This document shows, piece by piece, positions 25,345 to 37,687 of a stretch of DNA of 64,000 nt. Each line of letters opens with the position of its first letter. Position 1 is the first letter of the stretch. Source of the stretch: Carallia brachiata (Eukaryota > Streptophyta > Magnoliopsida > Malpighiales > Rhizophoraceae). A program made the translations under genes and the position numbers. The stretch lies in NCBI GenBank assembly GCA_021464245.1, contig JADCRB010000035.1, positions 1,488,229 to 1,552,228 of the forward strand, in the 5' to 3' direction. The notes under the pieces were generated by a model. The model did no database searches and was not told the origin of the DNA. It worked only from the letters and a program-made list of their open reading frames with translations.

Positions 25345-26785
25345 CATGCCACAAATGGTTTTATAAAATGCAATTAATAATGCAACATGATCAATTGCAA
25401 CTAATAACGCAAATCATGATCAATTGCACACTTATTAGACGGAATTTAATGCATTTAACTCCCAAAAGGTGTTCAAAATGCTTTTTGCATTGAAATTAAT
25501 GTTTTTGTAAGCATTAATGCTTAATTAAAGTGAAATTTGGGTTAAATAAGCCATTAAAATGAAAGAAAAAACTTATTGCATGAAATGATGCGAGTAGACT
25601 TTTATTCATGCCACAAATGGTTTTATATGCAAATAAACACAAATCGATCAATTGCACACTTATTAGATGTAATTTAATGCATTGAACTCCCCAAAAGGTG
25701 TTAAAATGATTTTTTCATTGAAATTAAAGGTTTTTTATAAGCATTAATGTTTCATTTAAGTGTAATTTGGGTTAAAAACCATTAAAATGAAAAAAAATCA
25801 CTTATTTGCTTGAAATGAAGTGATTTAGAACTTATTCATACCACAAATGGTTTATCACTAATAAATGCAAATCATGATCAATTGCACACACTTATTAGAC
25901 GGAATTTAATGCATTTAACTCCCCAAAAGGTGTTAAAATGCTTTTTACATTGAAATTAATGATTTTTGTAAGCATTAATGCTTAATTAAGTGAAATTTGG
26001 GTTAATAAGCCATTAAATGAAAAATCACTTATTTAGATGAAAGAAGTGATTTAGATCTTTATCATGCCACAAATGGTTTTATGCGACTAATAAACGCAAA
26101 TCATGATTAATTGCAACTAATAAATGCATGATCAATTGCACACTTATTAGATGTAATTTAATGCATTTAACTCCCCAAAAGTTTTAAAAATGCTTTTTCC
26201 ATTGAAATTAAAGTTTTTTATAAGCATTAATACTTCATTTAAGTGTAATTTGGGTTAAATATGCCGTTAAAAGAAAGAAAATCACTTATTTGACAAAATG
26301 AAGTGATTTAACTCTTTATTCTCCACAAAATATTATGCAACTAATAAACACAAATTATGATCAATTGACACATATTAGATAATTTAATGCATTTAACTCC
26401 CCAAAAGGTGTTTAAACAACATGCTTTTTCCATTGAAATTAAAGGTTTTATACAATTAAGCTTCATTTAAGTGTAATTTGGTTAAATAAGCCATTAAAAT
26501 GAAAACAAATCACTTATTCGCATGAATGAAAGTGATTTAGACTCTTTATTCATGCCACAAATGGTTTTATGCAACTAATAAACGCAAATCATTATCAATT
26601 GCACACTTATTATATGAATTTAATGCATTTAACTCCCCAAAGTTGTTTGAAATATGCTTTTTTTCCATTGAAATTAAAGGTTTTTATAAGCATTAATGTT
26701 CATTTAAGTGTAATTTGGTTAAATAAGCCGTTAAAATGAAAAAAAATCACTTTTTGCTTGAATGAAGTGATTTAGACTGTTTATT
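25345..26785. repeat. 6-monomer HOR variant (e f g/b c d a'), about 1.44 kb
   Basis: Monomer starts: e 25345, f 25607, g 25838, c 26065, d about 26326, a' about 26558. The g monomer ends with the b-type 3' part (TTATTTAGATGAAAG) and runs directly into c, so f2 and most of b are missing relative to the 8-mer. This fits one deletion of about two monomers. Confidence 0.75.
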
Positions 26786-28244
26786 ATCACCACAAATGGT
26801 TTTATGCATTAATAAATGCATCATGATCATTGCAAAATAAACGCAAATCATGATCAATTGCACACTTATTAGACGGAATTTAATGCATTTAACTCCCCAA
26901 AAGGTGTTAAAAATGCTTTTTCATTGAAATTAATGGTTTTTGTAAGCATTAATGCTTAATTAAAGTGAATTTGGGTTAAATAAGCCATTAAAATGAAAGA
27001 AAATCACTTATTTGCATGAAATGAAGTGATTAGACTTTTATTCATGCCACAAATGGTTTTATGCAAGTAATAAACACAAATCATGATCAATTGCACACTT
27101 ATTAGATGTAATTTAATGCATTTAACTCCCCAAAAGGTTTAAAAATGATTTTTCCATTGAAATTAAAGGTTTTTTATAAGCATTAATGTTTCATTTAAGT
27201 AATTTGGGTTAAAAAGCCATTAAAAAAAAAAAAAAATCACTTATTTGCTTGAAATAAGTGATTTAGACTTTATTCATACCACAAATGGTTTTATGCAAGC
27301 AAATAAAAAGCAAATCATGATCAATTGCAACACTTATTACGGAATTTAATGCATTTAACTCCCCAAAAGGTGTTCAAAATGCTTTTTCATTGAAATTAAT
27401 GGTTTTTGTAAGCATTAATGCTTAATTAAAGTGAAATTTGGGTTAAATAAGCCATTAAAATGAAAGAAAATCACTTATTTACATGAAATGAAGTGATTTA
27501 GACCTTTATTCATGCCACAAATGGTTTTATGCGACTAATAAACGCAAATCATGATTAATTGCAACTAATAAATGCAAATCATGATCAATTGCACACTTAT
27601 TAGATGTAATTGAATGCATTTAACTCCCCAAAAGGTTTTTAAAAATGCTTTTTTCCATTGAAAATTAAAGTTTTTTATAAGCATTAATACTTTTAAGTGT
27701 AATTTGGGTTAAATATGCCGTTAAAATGAAAGAAAATCACTTATTTGCACGAAATGAAGTGATTTAAACTCTTTATTATTCATGCCACAAATGAATTAAT
27801 GCAACTAATAAACACAATTATGATCAATTGCACACATATTAGATGTAATTTAATGCATTTAACTCCCCAAAAGGTGTTAAACAGCTTTTTCCATTGAAAT
27901 TAAAGGTTTATAACATTATGCTTCATTTAAGTGTAATTTGGGTTAAATAAGCCATTAAAATGAAAACAAATCACTTATTCGCTTGAAATGAAGTGATTTA
28001 GACTCTTTATTCATGCCACAAATGGTTTTATGCAACTAATAAACGCAAATCATTATCAATCGCACTCTTTATATAGAATTTAATGCATTTAACTCCCCAA
28101 AAGTTGTTAAAATGCTTTTTCCATTGAAATTAAAGGTTTTATAAGCATTAATACTTCATTTAAGTGTAATTTGGGTTAAATAAGCCGTTAAAATGAAAGA
28201 AAATCACTTCTTTGCTTGCAATGAAGTGATTTAGACTCTTTATT
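26786..28244. repeat. 6-monomer HOR variant, second copy, about 1.46 kb
   Basis: Monomer starts: e-like about 26786 (GCATTAATAAATGC), f 27043, g about 27276, c about 27510, d about 27781, a' about 28013. The same g-to-b fusion (TTATTTACATGAAATG at the end of g) recurs, so the deleted unit has been tandemly duplicated. Confidence 0.75.
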
Positions 28245-30219
28245 CATGCCACAAATGGTTTTATGCAATTAATAAATGCAAATCATGATCAATTGCAACT
28301 AATAAACGCAAATCATGATCAATTGCACACTTATTAGACGGAATTTAATGCATTTCAACTCCCCAAAAGGTGTTCAAAATGCTTTTTCATTGAAATTAAT
28401 GGTTTTTGTAAGCATTAATGCTTAATTAAAGTGAAATTTGGGTTAAATAAGCCATTAAAATGAAAGAAAATCACTTATTTGCATGAAATGATGCGAGTTA
28501 GACTTTTTATTCATGCCACAAATGGTTTTATGCAAGTAATAAACACAAATCATGATCAATTGCACACTTATTAGATGTAATTTAATGCATTTAACTCCCC
28601 AAAAGGTGTTTAAAATGATTTTTCCATTGAAATTAAAGGTTTTTATAAGCATTAATGTTTCATTTAAGTGTAATTTGGGTTAAAAAGCCATTAAAATGAA
28701 AAAAATCACTTATTTGCTTGAAATGAAGTGATTTAGACTTTTTCATACCACAAATGGTTTTATGCAGCTAATAAAGCAAATCATGATCAATTGCACACTT
28801 ATTAGACGGAATTTAATGCATTTAACTCCCCAAAAGGTGTTAAAAATGCTTTTTACATTGAAATTAATGGTTTTTGTAAGCATTAATGCTTAATTAAAGT
28901 GAAATTTGGGTTAAATAAGCCATTAAAATGAAAGAAAATCACTTATTTGCATGAAATGAAGTGATTTAGACTTTTATTCATGCCACAAATGGTTTTATGC
29001 AAGTAATAAACACAAATCATGATCAATTGCACACTTATTAGATGTAATTTAATGCATTTAACTCCCCAAAAGGTGTTAAAAATGATTTTTCCATTGAAAT
29101 TAAAGGTTTTTATAAGCATTAATGTTTCATTTAAGTGTAATTTGGGTTAAATAAGCCATTAAAATGAAAAAAAATCACTTATTTGCTTGAAATGAAGTGA
29201 TTTAGACTCTTTATTCATGCCACAAATGGTTTTATGCAAGTAATAAACGCAAATCATGATCAATTTCAAGTAATAAACGCAAATCATGATCAATTGCACA
29301 CTTATTAGACGGAATTTAATGCATTTAACTCCCCAAAAGGTGTTCAAAATGCTTTTTGCATTGAAATTAATGGTTTTTGTAAGCATTAATGCTTAATTAA
29401 AGTGAAATTTGGGTTAAATAAGCCATTAAAATGAAAGAAAATCACTTATTTACATGAAATGAAGTGATTTAGATTCTTTATTCATGCCACAAATGGTTTT
29501 ATGCGACTAATAAACGCAAATCATGATTAATTGCAACTAATAAATGCAAATCATGATCAATTGCACACTTATTAGATGTAATTTAATGCATTTAACTCCC
29601 CAAAAGGTTTTAAAAATGCTTTTTCCATTGAAATTAAAGTTTTTTATAAGCATTAATACTTCATTTAAGTGTAATTTGGGTTAAATATGCCGTTAAAATG
29701 AAAGAAAATCACTTATTTGCACGAAATGAAGTGATTTAAACTCTTTATTCATGCCACAAATGATATTATGCAACTAATAAACACAAATTATGATCAATTG
29801 CACACATATTAGATGTAATTTAATGCATTTAACTCCCCAAAAGGTGTTAAACATGCTTTTTCCATTGAAATTAAAGGTTTTATAACAAATGCTTCATTTA
29901 AGTGTAATTTGGGTTAAATAAGCCATTAAAATGAAAACAAATCACTTATTCGCTTGAAATGAAGTGATTTAGACTCTTTATTCATGCCACAAATGGTTTT
30001 ATGCAACTAATAAACGCAAATCATTATCAATCGCACTCTTATTATATAGAATTTAATGCATTTAACTCCCCAAAAGTTGTTGAAAATGCTTTTTCCATTG
30101 AAATTAAAGGTTTTTATAAGCATTAATACTTCATTTAAGTGTAATTTGGGTTAAATAAGCCGTTAAAATGAAAGAAAATCACTTCTTTGCTTGCAATGAA
30201 GTGATTTAGACTCTTTATT
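28245..30219. repeat. 8-monomer HOR, 1975 bp, clean copy
   Basis: Starts: e 28245, f about 28512, g about 28744, f2 about 28979, b about 29217, c about 29482, d about 29751, a' about 29986. It has few one-base differences from the canonical order, in contrast to 20.6-28 kb. Confidence 0.88.
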
Positions 30220-31400
30220 CATGCCACAAATGGTTTTATGCAATTACGAAATGCAAATCATGATCAATTGCAACTAATAAACGCAAATCATGATCAATTG
30301 CACACTTATTAGACGGAATTTAATGCATTTAACTCCCCAAAAGGTGTTCAAAATGCTTTTTGCATTGAAATTAATGGTTTTTGTAAGCATTAATGCTTAA
30401 TTAAAGTGAAATTTGGGTTAAATAAGCCATTAAAATGAAAGAAAATCACTTATTTGCATGAAATGATGCGAGTTAGACTTTTTATTCATGCCACAAATGG
30501 TTTTATGCAAGTAATAAACACAAATCATGATCAATTGCACACTTATTAGATGTAATTTAATGCATTTAACTCCCCAAAAGGTGTTAAAAATGATTTTTCC
30601 ATTGAAATTAAAGGTTTTTATAAGCATTAATGTTTCATTTAAGTGTAATTTGGGTTAAAAAAGCCATTAAAATGAAAAAAAATCACTTATTTGCTTGAAA
30701 TGAAGTGATTTAGACTCTTTATTCATACCACAAATGGTTTTATAGCTAATAAATGCAAATCATGATCAATTGCACACTTATTAGACGGAATTTAAGCATT
30801 TAACTCCCCAAAAGGTATTCAAAATGCTTTTTGCAACAAAATTAATGGTTTTTGTAAGCTTAATGCTTAATTAAAGTGAAATTTGGTTAAATAAGCCATT
30901 AAAATGAAAGAAAATCACTTATTTGCATGAAATGATGTGATTTAGACTTTTTATTCATGCCACAAATGGTTTTATGCAAGTAATAAAACAATCATGATCA
31001 ATTGCACCTTATTAGATGTAATTTAATGCATTTAACTCCCCAAAAGGTGTTAAATGCTTTTTCCATTGAAATTAAAGGTTTTATAACAATTAAGCTTTCA
31101 TTTAAGTGTAATTTGGGTTAAATAAGCCATTAAAATGAAAACAAATCACTTATTTCGCTTGAAATGAAGTGATTTAGACTCTTTATATCATGCCACAATG
31201 GTTTTATGCAAGTAATAAACGCAAATCATGATCAATTTCAAGTAATAAACGCAAATCATGATCAATTGCACACTTATTAGACGGAATTTAATGCATTTAA
31301 CTCCCCAAAAGGTGTTCAAAATGCTTTTGCATTGAAATTAATGGTTTTTGTAAGCATTAGTGCTTAATTAAAGTGAAATTTGGGTTTAAATAAGCCATTA
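30220..31400. repeat. Partial HOR with chimeric monomer
   Basis: Order is e (30220), f (about 30487), g (about 30727), an f/d chimera (30956) and b (31189), cut by the N at 31401. The direct step from g to a d-ending monomer is not seen in the canonical unit. Confidence 0.78.
30956..31188. repeat. f/d chimeric monomer
   Basis: The 5' half is f-type (GCAAGTAATAAAACA, AGATGTAATT). The 3' half is d-type (TTTTATAACAATTAAGC, GAAAACAAATCAC, TTCGCTTG). The switch lies in the conserved stretch around CTCCCCAAAAGGTGTTAAA. Confidence 0.78.
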
Positions 31401-31401
31401 N
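31401..31401. other. Single-N gap
   Basis: AAGCCATTA before the N is base ~190 of a b monomer; TCCATTGAAATT after it is base ~115 of a d monomer. The sequence just after the N is identical to 52184-52458. Confidence 0.9.
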
Positions 31402-31676
31402 TCCATTGAAATTAAAGGTTTTATACAACTAATGCTTCATTTAAGTGTAATTGGGTTAAATAAGCCATTAAAATGAAAACAATCACTTATTCGCTTGAAA
31501 TGAGTGATTTAGATCTTTATTCATGCCACAATGGTTTTATGCAACTAATAAACGCAAATCATTATCAATCGCACTCTTATTATATAGAATTTAATGCATT
31601 TAACTCCCCAAAAGTTGTTGAAAATGCTTTTCCATTGAAATTAAAGGTTTTTTATAAGCATTAATACTTCATTTAA
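31402..31676. repeat. 275-bp segment identical to 52184-52458
   Basis: It spans the 3' half of a d monomer and most of an a' monomer. It shares a set of rare indels with the distant copy: TTTTATACAACTAATG, GTAATTGGG, AAAACAATCAC, AATGAGTGATTTAGATC, CCACAATGG and GCTTTTCCATTG. The match begins at the first base after the gap. Confidence 0.9.
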
Positions 31677-31754
31677 GTGTAATTTGGGTTAAATAAGCCG
31701 TTAAAATGAAGAAATCACTTCTTTGCTTGCAATGAAGTGATTAGACTCTTTATT
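31677..31754. repeat. Remainder of a' monomer
   Basis: The 3' end of a', with GCCGTTAAAATG and CTTCTTTGCTTGCAATG, leading into the e monomer at 31755. Confidence 0.8.
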
Positions 31755-34714
31755 CATGCCACAAATGGTTTTATGCAATTAATAATGCAAATCATGATCA
31801 ATTGCAACTAATAAACGCAAATCATGATCAATTGCACACTTATTAGACGGAATTTAATGCATTCAACTCCCCAAAAGGTGTTCAAAATGCTTTTGCATTG
31901 AAATTAATGGTTTTTGTAAGCGTTAATGCTTATTAAAGTGAAATTTGGGTTAAATAAGCCATTAAAATGAAAGAAAACACTTATTTGCATGAAATGATGC
32001 GAGTTAGACTTTTTATTCATGCCACAAATGGTTTTATGCAAGTAATAAACACAAATCATGATCAATTGCACACTTATTAGATGTAATTTAATGCATTTAA
32101 CTCCCAAAAGGTTTAAAAATGATTTTTCATTGAAATTAAAGGTTTTTATAAGCATTAATGTTTCATTTAAGTGTAATTTGGGTTAAAAAAGCCATTAAAA
32201 TGAAAAAAAATCACTTATTTGCTTGAAATGAAGTGATTTAGACTCTTTATTCATGCCACAAATGGTTTTATGCAACTAATAAATGCAAATCATGATCAAT
32301 TGCACACTTATTAGACGGAATTTAATGCATTTAACTCCCCAAAAGGTGTTAAAAATGCTTTTTACATTGAAATTAATGGTTTTTGTAAGCATTAATGCTT
32401 AATTTAAGTGAATTTGGGTTAAATAAGCCATTAAAATGAAAAAATCACTTATTTGCATGAAATGAAGTGATTTAGACTTTTTATTCATGCCACAAATGGT
32501 TTTATGCAAGTAATAAACACAAATCATGATCAATTGCACACTTATTAGATGTAATTTAATGCATTTAACTCCCCAAAAGTGTTAAAAATGATTTTTCCAT
32601 TGAAATTAAAGGTTTTTATAAGCATTAATGTTTCATTTAAGTGTAATTTGGGTTAAATAAGCCATTAAAATGAAAAAAAAAACTTATTTGCTTGAAATGA
32701 AGTGATTTAGACTCTTTATTCATGCACAAATGGTTTTATGCAAGTAATAAACGCAAATCATGATCAATTTCAAGTAATAAACGCAAATCATGATCAATTG
32801 CACACTTATTAGACGGAATTTAATGCATTTAACTCCCCAAAAGGTGTTCAAAATGCTTTTTGCATTGAAATTAATGGTTTTTGTAAGCATTAATGCTTAA
32901 TTAAAGTGAAATTTGGGTTAAATAAGCCATTAAAATGAAAGAAAATCACTTATTTACATGAAATGAAGTGATTTAGACTCTTTATTCATGCCACAAATGG
33001 TTTTATGCGACTAATAAACGCAAATCATGATTAATTGCAACTAATAAATGCAAATCATGATCAATTGCACACTTATTAGATGTAATTTAATGCATTTAAC
33101 TCCCCAAAAGGTTTTAAAAATGCTTTTTCCATTGAAATTAAAGTTTTTTATAAGCATTAATACTTCATTTAAGTGTAATTTGGGTTAAATATGCCGTTAA
33201 AATGAAAGAAAATCACTTATTTGCACGAAATGAAGTGATTTAAACTCTTTATTCATGCCACAAATGATATTATGCAACTAATAAACACAAATTATGATCA
33301 ATTGCACACATATTAGATGTAATTTAATGCATTTAACTCCCCAAAAGGTGTTAAACATGCTTTTTCCATTGAAATTAAAGGTTTTATAACAATTAATGCT
33401 TCATTTAAGTGTAATTTGGGTTAAATAAGCCATTAAAATGAAAACAAATCACTTATTCGCTTGAAATGAAGTGATTTAGACTCTTTATTCATGCCACAAA
33501 TGGTTTTATGCAACTAATAAACGCAAATCATTATCAATCGCACACTTATTATATAGAATTTAATGCATTTAACTCCCCAAAAGTTGTTGAAAATGCTTTT
33601 TCCATTGAAATTAAAGGTTTTTATAAGCATTAATACTTCAAAGTGTAATTTGGGTTAAATAAGCCGTTAAAATGAAAAAAATCACTTCTTTGCTTGCAAT
33701 GAAGTGATTTAGACTCTTTATTCATGCCACAAATGGTTTTATGCAAGTAATAACAAATCATGATCAATTGCAATAATAAACGCAAATCATGATCAATTGC
33801 ACACTTATTAGACGGAATTTAATGCATTTAACTCCCCAAAAGGTGTTCAAAATGCTTTTTGCATTGAAATTAATGGTTTTTGTAAGCATTAATGCTTAAA
33901 AAGTGAAATTTGGGTTAAATAAGCCATTAAATTGAAAGAAAATCACTTATTTAATGAAATGAAGTGATTTAGACTTCTTTATTCATGCCACAAATGGTTT
34001 TATGCGACTAATAAACGCACAATCATGATTAATGCAACTAATAAATGCAAATCATATCAATTGCACACTTATTAGATGTAATTGAATGCATTTAACTCCC
34101 AAAAGGTTTTAAAAATGCTTTTTCCATTGAAATTAAAGTTTTTATAAGCATTAATACTTCATTTAAGTGTAATTTGGGTTAAATATGCCGTTAAAATGAA
34201 AAAAATCACTTATTTGCACGAAATGAAGTGATTTAAACTCTTTATTCATGCCACAAATGATTTATGCAACTAATAAACACAAATTATGATCAATTGCACA
34301 CATATTAGATGTAATTTAATGCATTTAACTCCCCAAAAGGTGTTAAACATGCTTTTTCCATTGAAATTAAAGGTTTATAACAATAATGCTTCATTAAGTG
34401 TAATTTGGGTTAAATAAGCCATTAAAATGAAACAAATCACTTATTCGCTGAAATGAAGTGATTTAGACTCTTTATTCATGCCACAAATGGTTTTATGCAA
34501 CTAATAAACGCAAATCATTATCAATCGCACTCTTATTATATAGAATTTAATGCATTTAACTCCCCAAAAGTTGTTGAAAAATGCTTTTTCCATTGAAATT
34601 AAAGGTTTTTATAAGCATTAATACTTCATTTAAGTGTAATTTGGGTTAAATAAGCCGTTAAAATGAAAGAAAATCACTTCTTTGCTTGCAATGAAGTGAT
34701 TTAGACTCTTTATT
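31755..34714. repeat. 12-monomer HOR, 2960 bp
   Basis: Order is e f g f2, b c d a', b c d a'. Unlike the canonical unit, the a monomer before the second b (about 33490-33722) is of a' type (GCCGTT, CTTCTTTGCTTGCAATG). This is expected if a 12-mer formed by exchange between two 8-mers. Confidence 0.82.
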
Positions 34715-37687
34715 CATGCCACAAATGGTTTTATGCAATTAATAAATGCAAATCATGATCAATTGCAACTAATAAACGCAAATCATGATCAATTGCACAC
34801 TTATTAGACGGAATTTAATGCATTTAACTCCCCAAAAGGTGTTCAAAATGCGTTTTGCATTGAAATTAATGGTTTTTGTAAGCGTTAATGCTTAATTAAA
34901 GTGAAATTTGGGTTAAATAAGCCATTAAAATGAAAGAAAATCACTTATTTGCATGAAATGATGCGAGTTAGACTTTTTATTCATGCCACAAATGGTTTTA
35001 TGCAAGTAATAAACACAAATCATGATCAATTGCACACTTATTAGATGTAATTTAATGCATTTAACTCCCCAAAAGGTGTTAAAAATGATTTTTTCATTGA
35101 AATTAAAGGTTTTTATAAGCATTAATGTTTCATTTAAGTGTAATTTGGGTTAAAAAAGCCATTAAAATGAAAAAAAATCACTTATTTGCTTGAAATGAAG
35201 TGATTTAGACTGTTTATTCATACCACAAATGGTTTTATGCAACTAATAAATGCAAATCATGATCAATTGCACACTTATTAGACGGAATTTAATACATTTA
35301 ACTCCCCAAAAGGTGTTAAAAATGCTTTTTACATTGAAATTAATGATTTTTGTAAGCATTAATGCTTAATTAAAGTGAAATTTGGGTTAAATAAGCCATT
35401 AAAATGAAAGAAAATCACTTATTTGCATGAAATGAAGTGATTTAGACTTTTTATTCATGCCACAAATGGTTTTATGCAAGTAATAAACACAAATCATGAT
35501 CAATTGCACACTTATTAGATGTAATTTAATGCATTTAACTCCCCAAAAAGTGTTAAAAATGATTTTTCCATTGAAATTAAAGGTTTTTATAAGCATTAAT
35601 GTTTCATTGAAGTGTAATTTGGGTTAAATAAGCCATTAAAATGAAAAAAAAATCACTTATTTGCTTGAAATTAGTGATTTAGACTCTTTATTCATGCCAC
35701 AAATGGTTTTATGCAAGTAATAAACGCAATCATGATCAATTTCAAGTAATAAACGCAAATCATGATCAATTGCACACTTATTAGACGGAATTTAATGCAT
35801 TTAACTCCCCAAAAGGTGTTCAAAATGCTTTTTGCATTGAAATTAATGGTTTTTGTAAGCATTAATGCTTAATTAAGTGAAATTTGGGTTAAATAAGCCA
35901 TTAAAATGAAAGAAAATCACTTATTTACATGAAATGAAGTGATTAGATTTATTCATGCCACAAATGGTTTTATACGACTAATAAACGCAAATCATGATTA
36001 ATTGCAACTAATAAATGCAAATCATGATCAATTGCACACTTATTAGATGTAATTTAATGCATTTAACTCCCCAAAAGGTTTTAAAAATGCTTTTTCCATT
36101 GAAATTAAAGTTTTTTATAAGCATTAATACTTTATTTAAGTGTAATTTGGGTTAAATATGCCGTTAAAATGAAAGAAAATCACTTATTTGCACGAAATGA
36201 AGTGATTTAAACTCTTTATTCATGCCACAAATGATATTATGCAACTAATAAACACAAATTATGATCAATTGGACACATATTAGATGTAATTTAATGCATT
36301 TAACTCCCCAAAAGGTGTTAAACATGCTTTTTCCATTGAAATTAAAGGTTTTATAACATTAATGCTTCATTAAGTGTAATTTGGGTTAAATAAGCCATTA
36401 AAATGAAAACAATCACTTATTCGCTTGAAATGAAGTGATTTAGACTCTTTATTCATGCCACAAATGGTTTTATGCAACTAATAAACGCAAATCATTATCA
36501 ATCGCACACTTATTATAGAATTTAATGCATTTAACTCCCCAAAAGTGTTGAAAATGCTTTTCCATTGAAATTAAAGGTTTTTATAAGCATTAATACTTCA
36601 TTGAAGTGTAATTTGGGTTAAATAAGCCATTAAAATGAAAAAAAAATCACTATTTGCTTGAATTAAGTGATTTAGACTCTTTATTCATGCCACAAATGGT
36701 TTTATGCAAGTAATAAACGAAATCATGATCAATTTCAAGTAATAAACGCAAATCATGATCAATTGCACACTTATTAGACGGAATTTAATGCATTTAACTC
36801 CCCAAAAGGTGTTCAAAATGCTTTTTGCATTGAAATTAATGGTTTTTGTAAGCATTAATGCTTAATTAAAGTGAAATTTGGGTTAAATAAGCCATTAAAT
36901 TGAAAGAAAATCACTTATTTACATGAAATGAAGTGATTTAGATTCTTTATTCATGCCACAAATGGTTTTATGCGACTAATAAACGCAAATCATGATTAAT
37001 TGCAACTAATAAATGCAAATCATGATCAATTGCACACTTATTAGATGTAATTGAATGCATTTAACTCCCCAAAAGGTTTAAAAATGCTTTTTCCATTGAA
37101 ATTAAAGTTTTTTATAAGCATTAATACTTCATTTAAGTGTAATTTGGGTTAAATATGCCGTTAAAATGAAAGAAATCACTTATTTGCACGAAATGAAGTG
37201 ATTTAAACTCTTTATTCATGCCACAAATGATATTATGCAACTAATAAACACAAATTATGATCAATTGCACACATATTAGATGTAATTTAATGCATTTAAC
37301 TCCCCAAAAGGTGTTAAACATGCTTTTTCCATTGAAATTAAAGGTTTTATAACAACTAATGCTTCATTTAAGTGTAATTTGGGTTAAATAAGCCATTAAA
37401 ATGAAAACAAATCACTTATTCGCTTGAAATGAAGTGATTTAGACTCTTTATTCATGCCACAAATGGTTTTATGCAACTAATAAACGCAAATCATTATCAA
37501 TCGCACTCTTATTATTAGAATTTAATGCATTTAACTCCCCAAAAGTTGTTGAAAATGCTTTTTCCATTGAAATTAAAGGTTTTTATAAGCATTAATACTT
37601 CATTTAAGTGTAATTGGGTTAAATAAGCCGTTAAAATGAAAGAAAATCACTTCTTTGCTTGCAATGAAGTGATTTAGACTCTTTATT
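34715..37687. repeat. 12-monomer HOR, 2973 bp
   Basis: Canonical order [e f g f2][b c d a][b c d a']. e carries AATGCGTTTTGC. The two d monomers differ: ATTGGACACATA in the first and ATTGCACACATA in the second, a distinction seen in several later units. Confidence 0.87.

Noticed and set aside
31473..31664. 63-codon plus-strand frame identical at 52255-52446
   Set aside because: The identity comes from a 275-bp DNA duplication that extends beyond the frame on both sides, so it is not evidence for coding.
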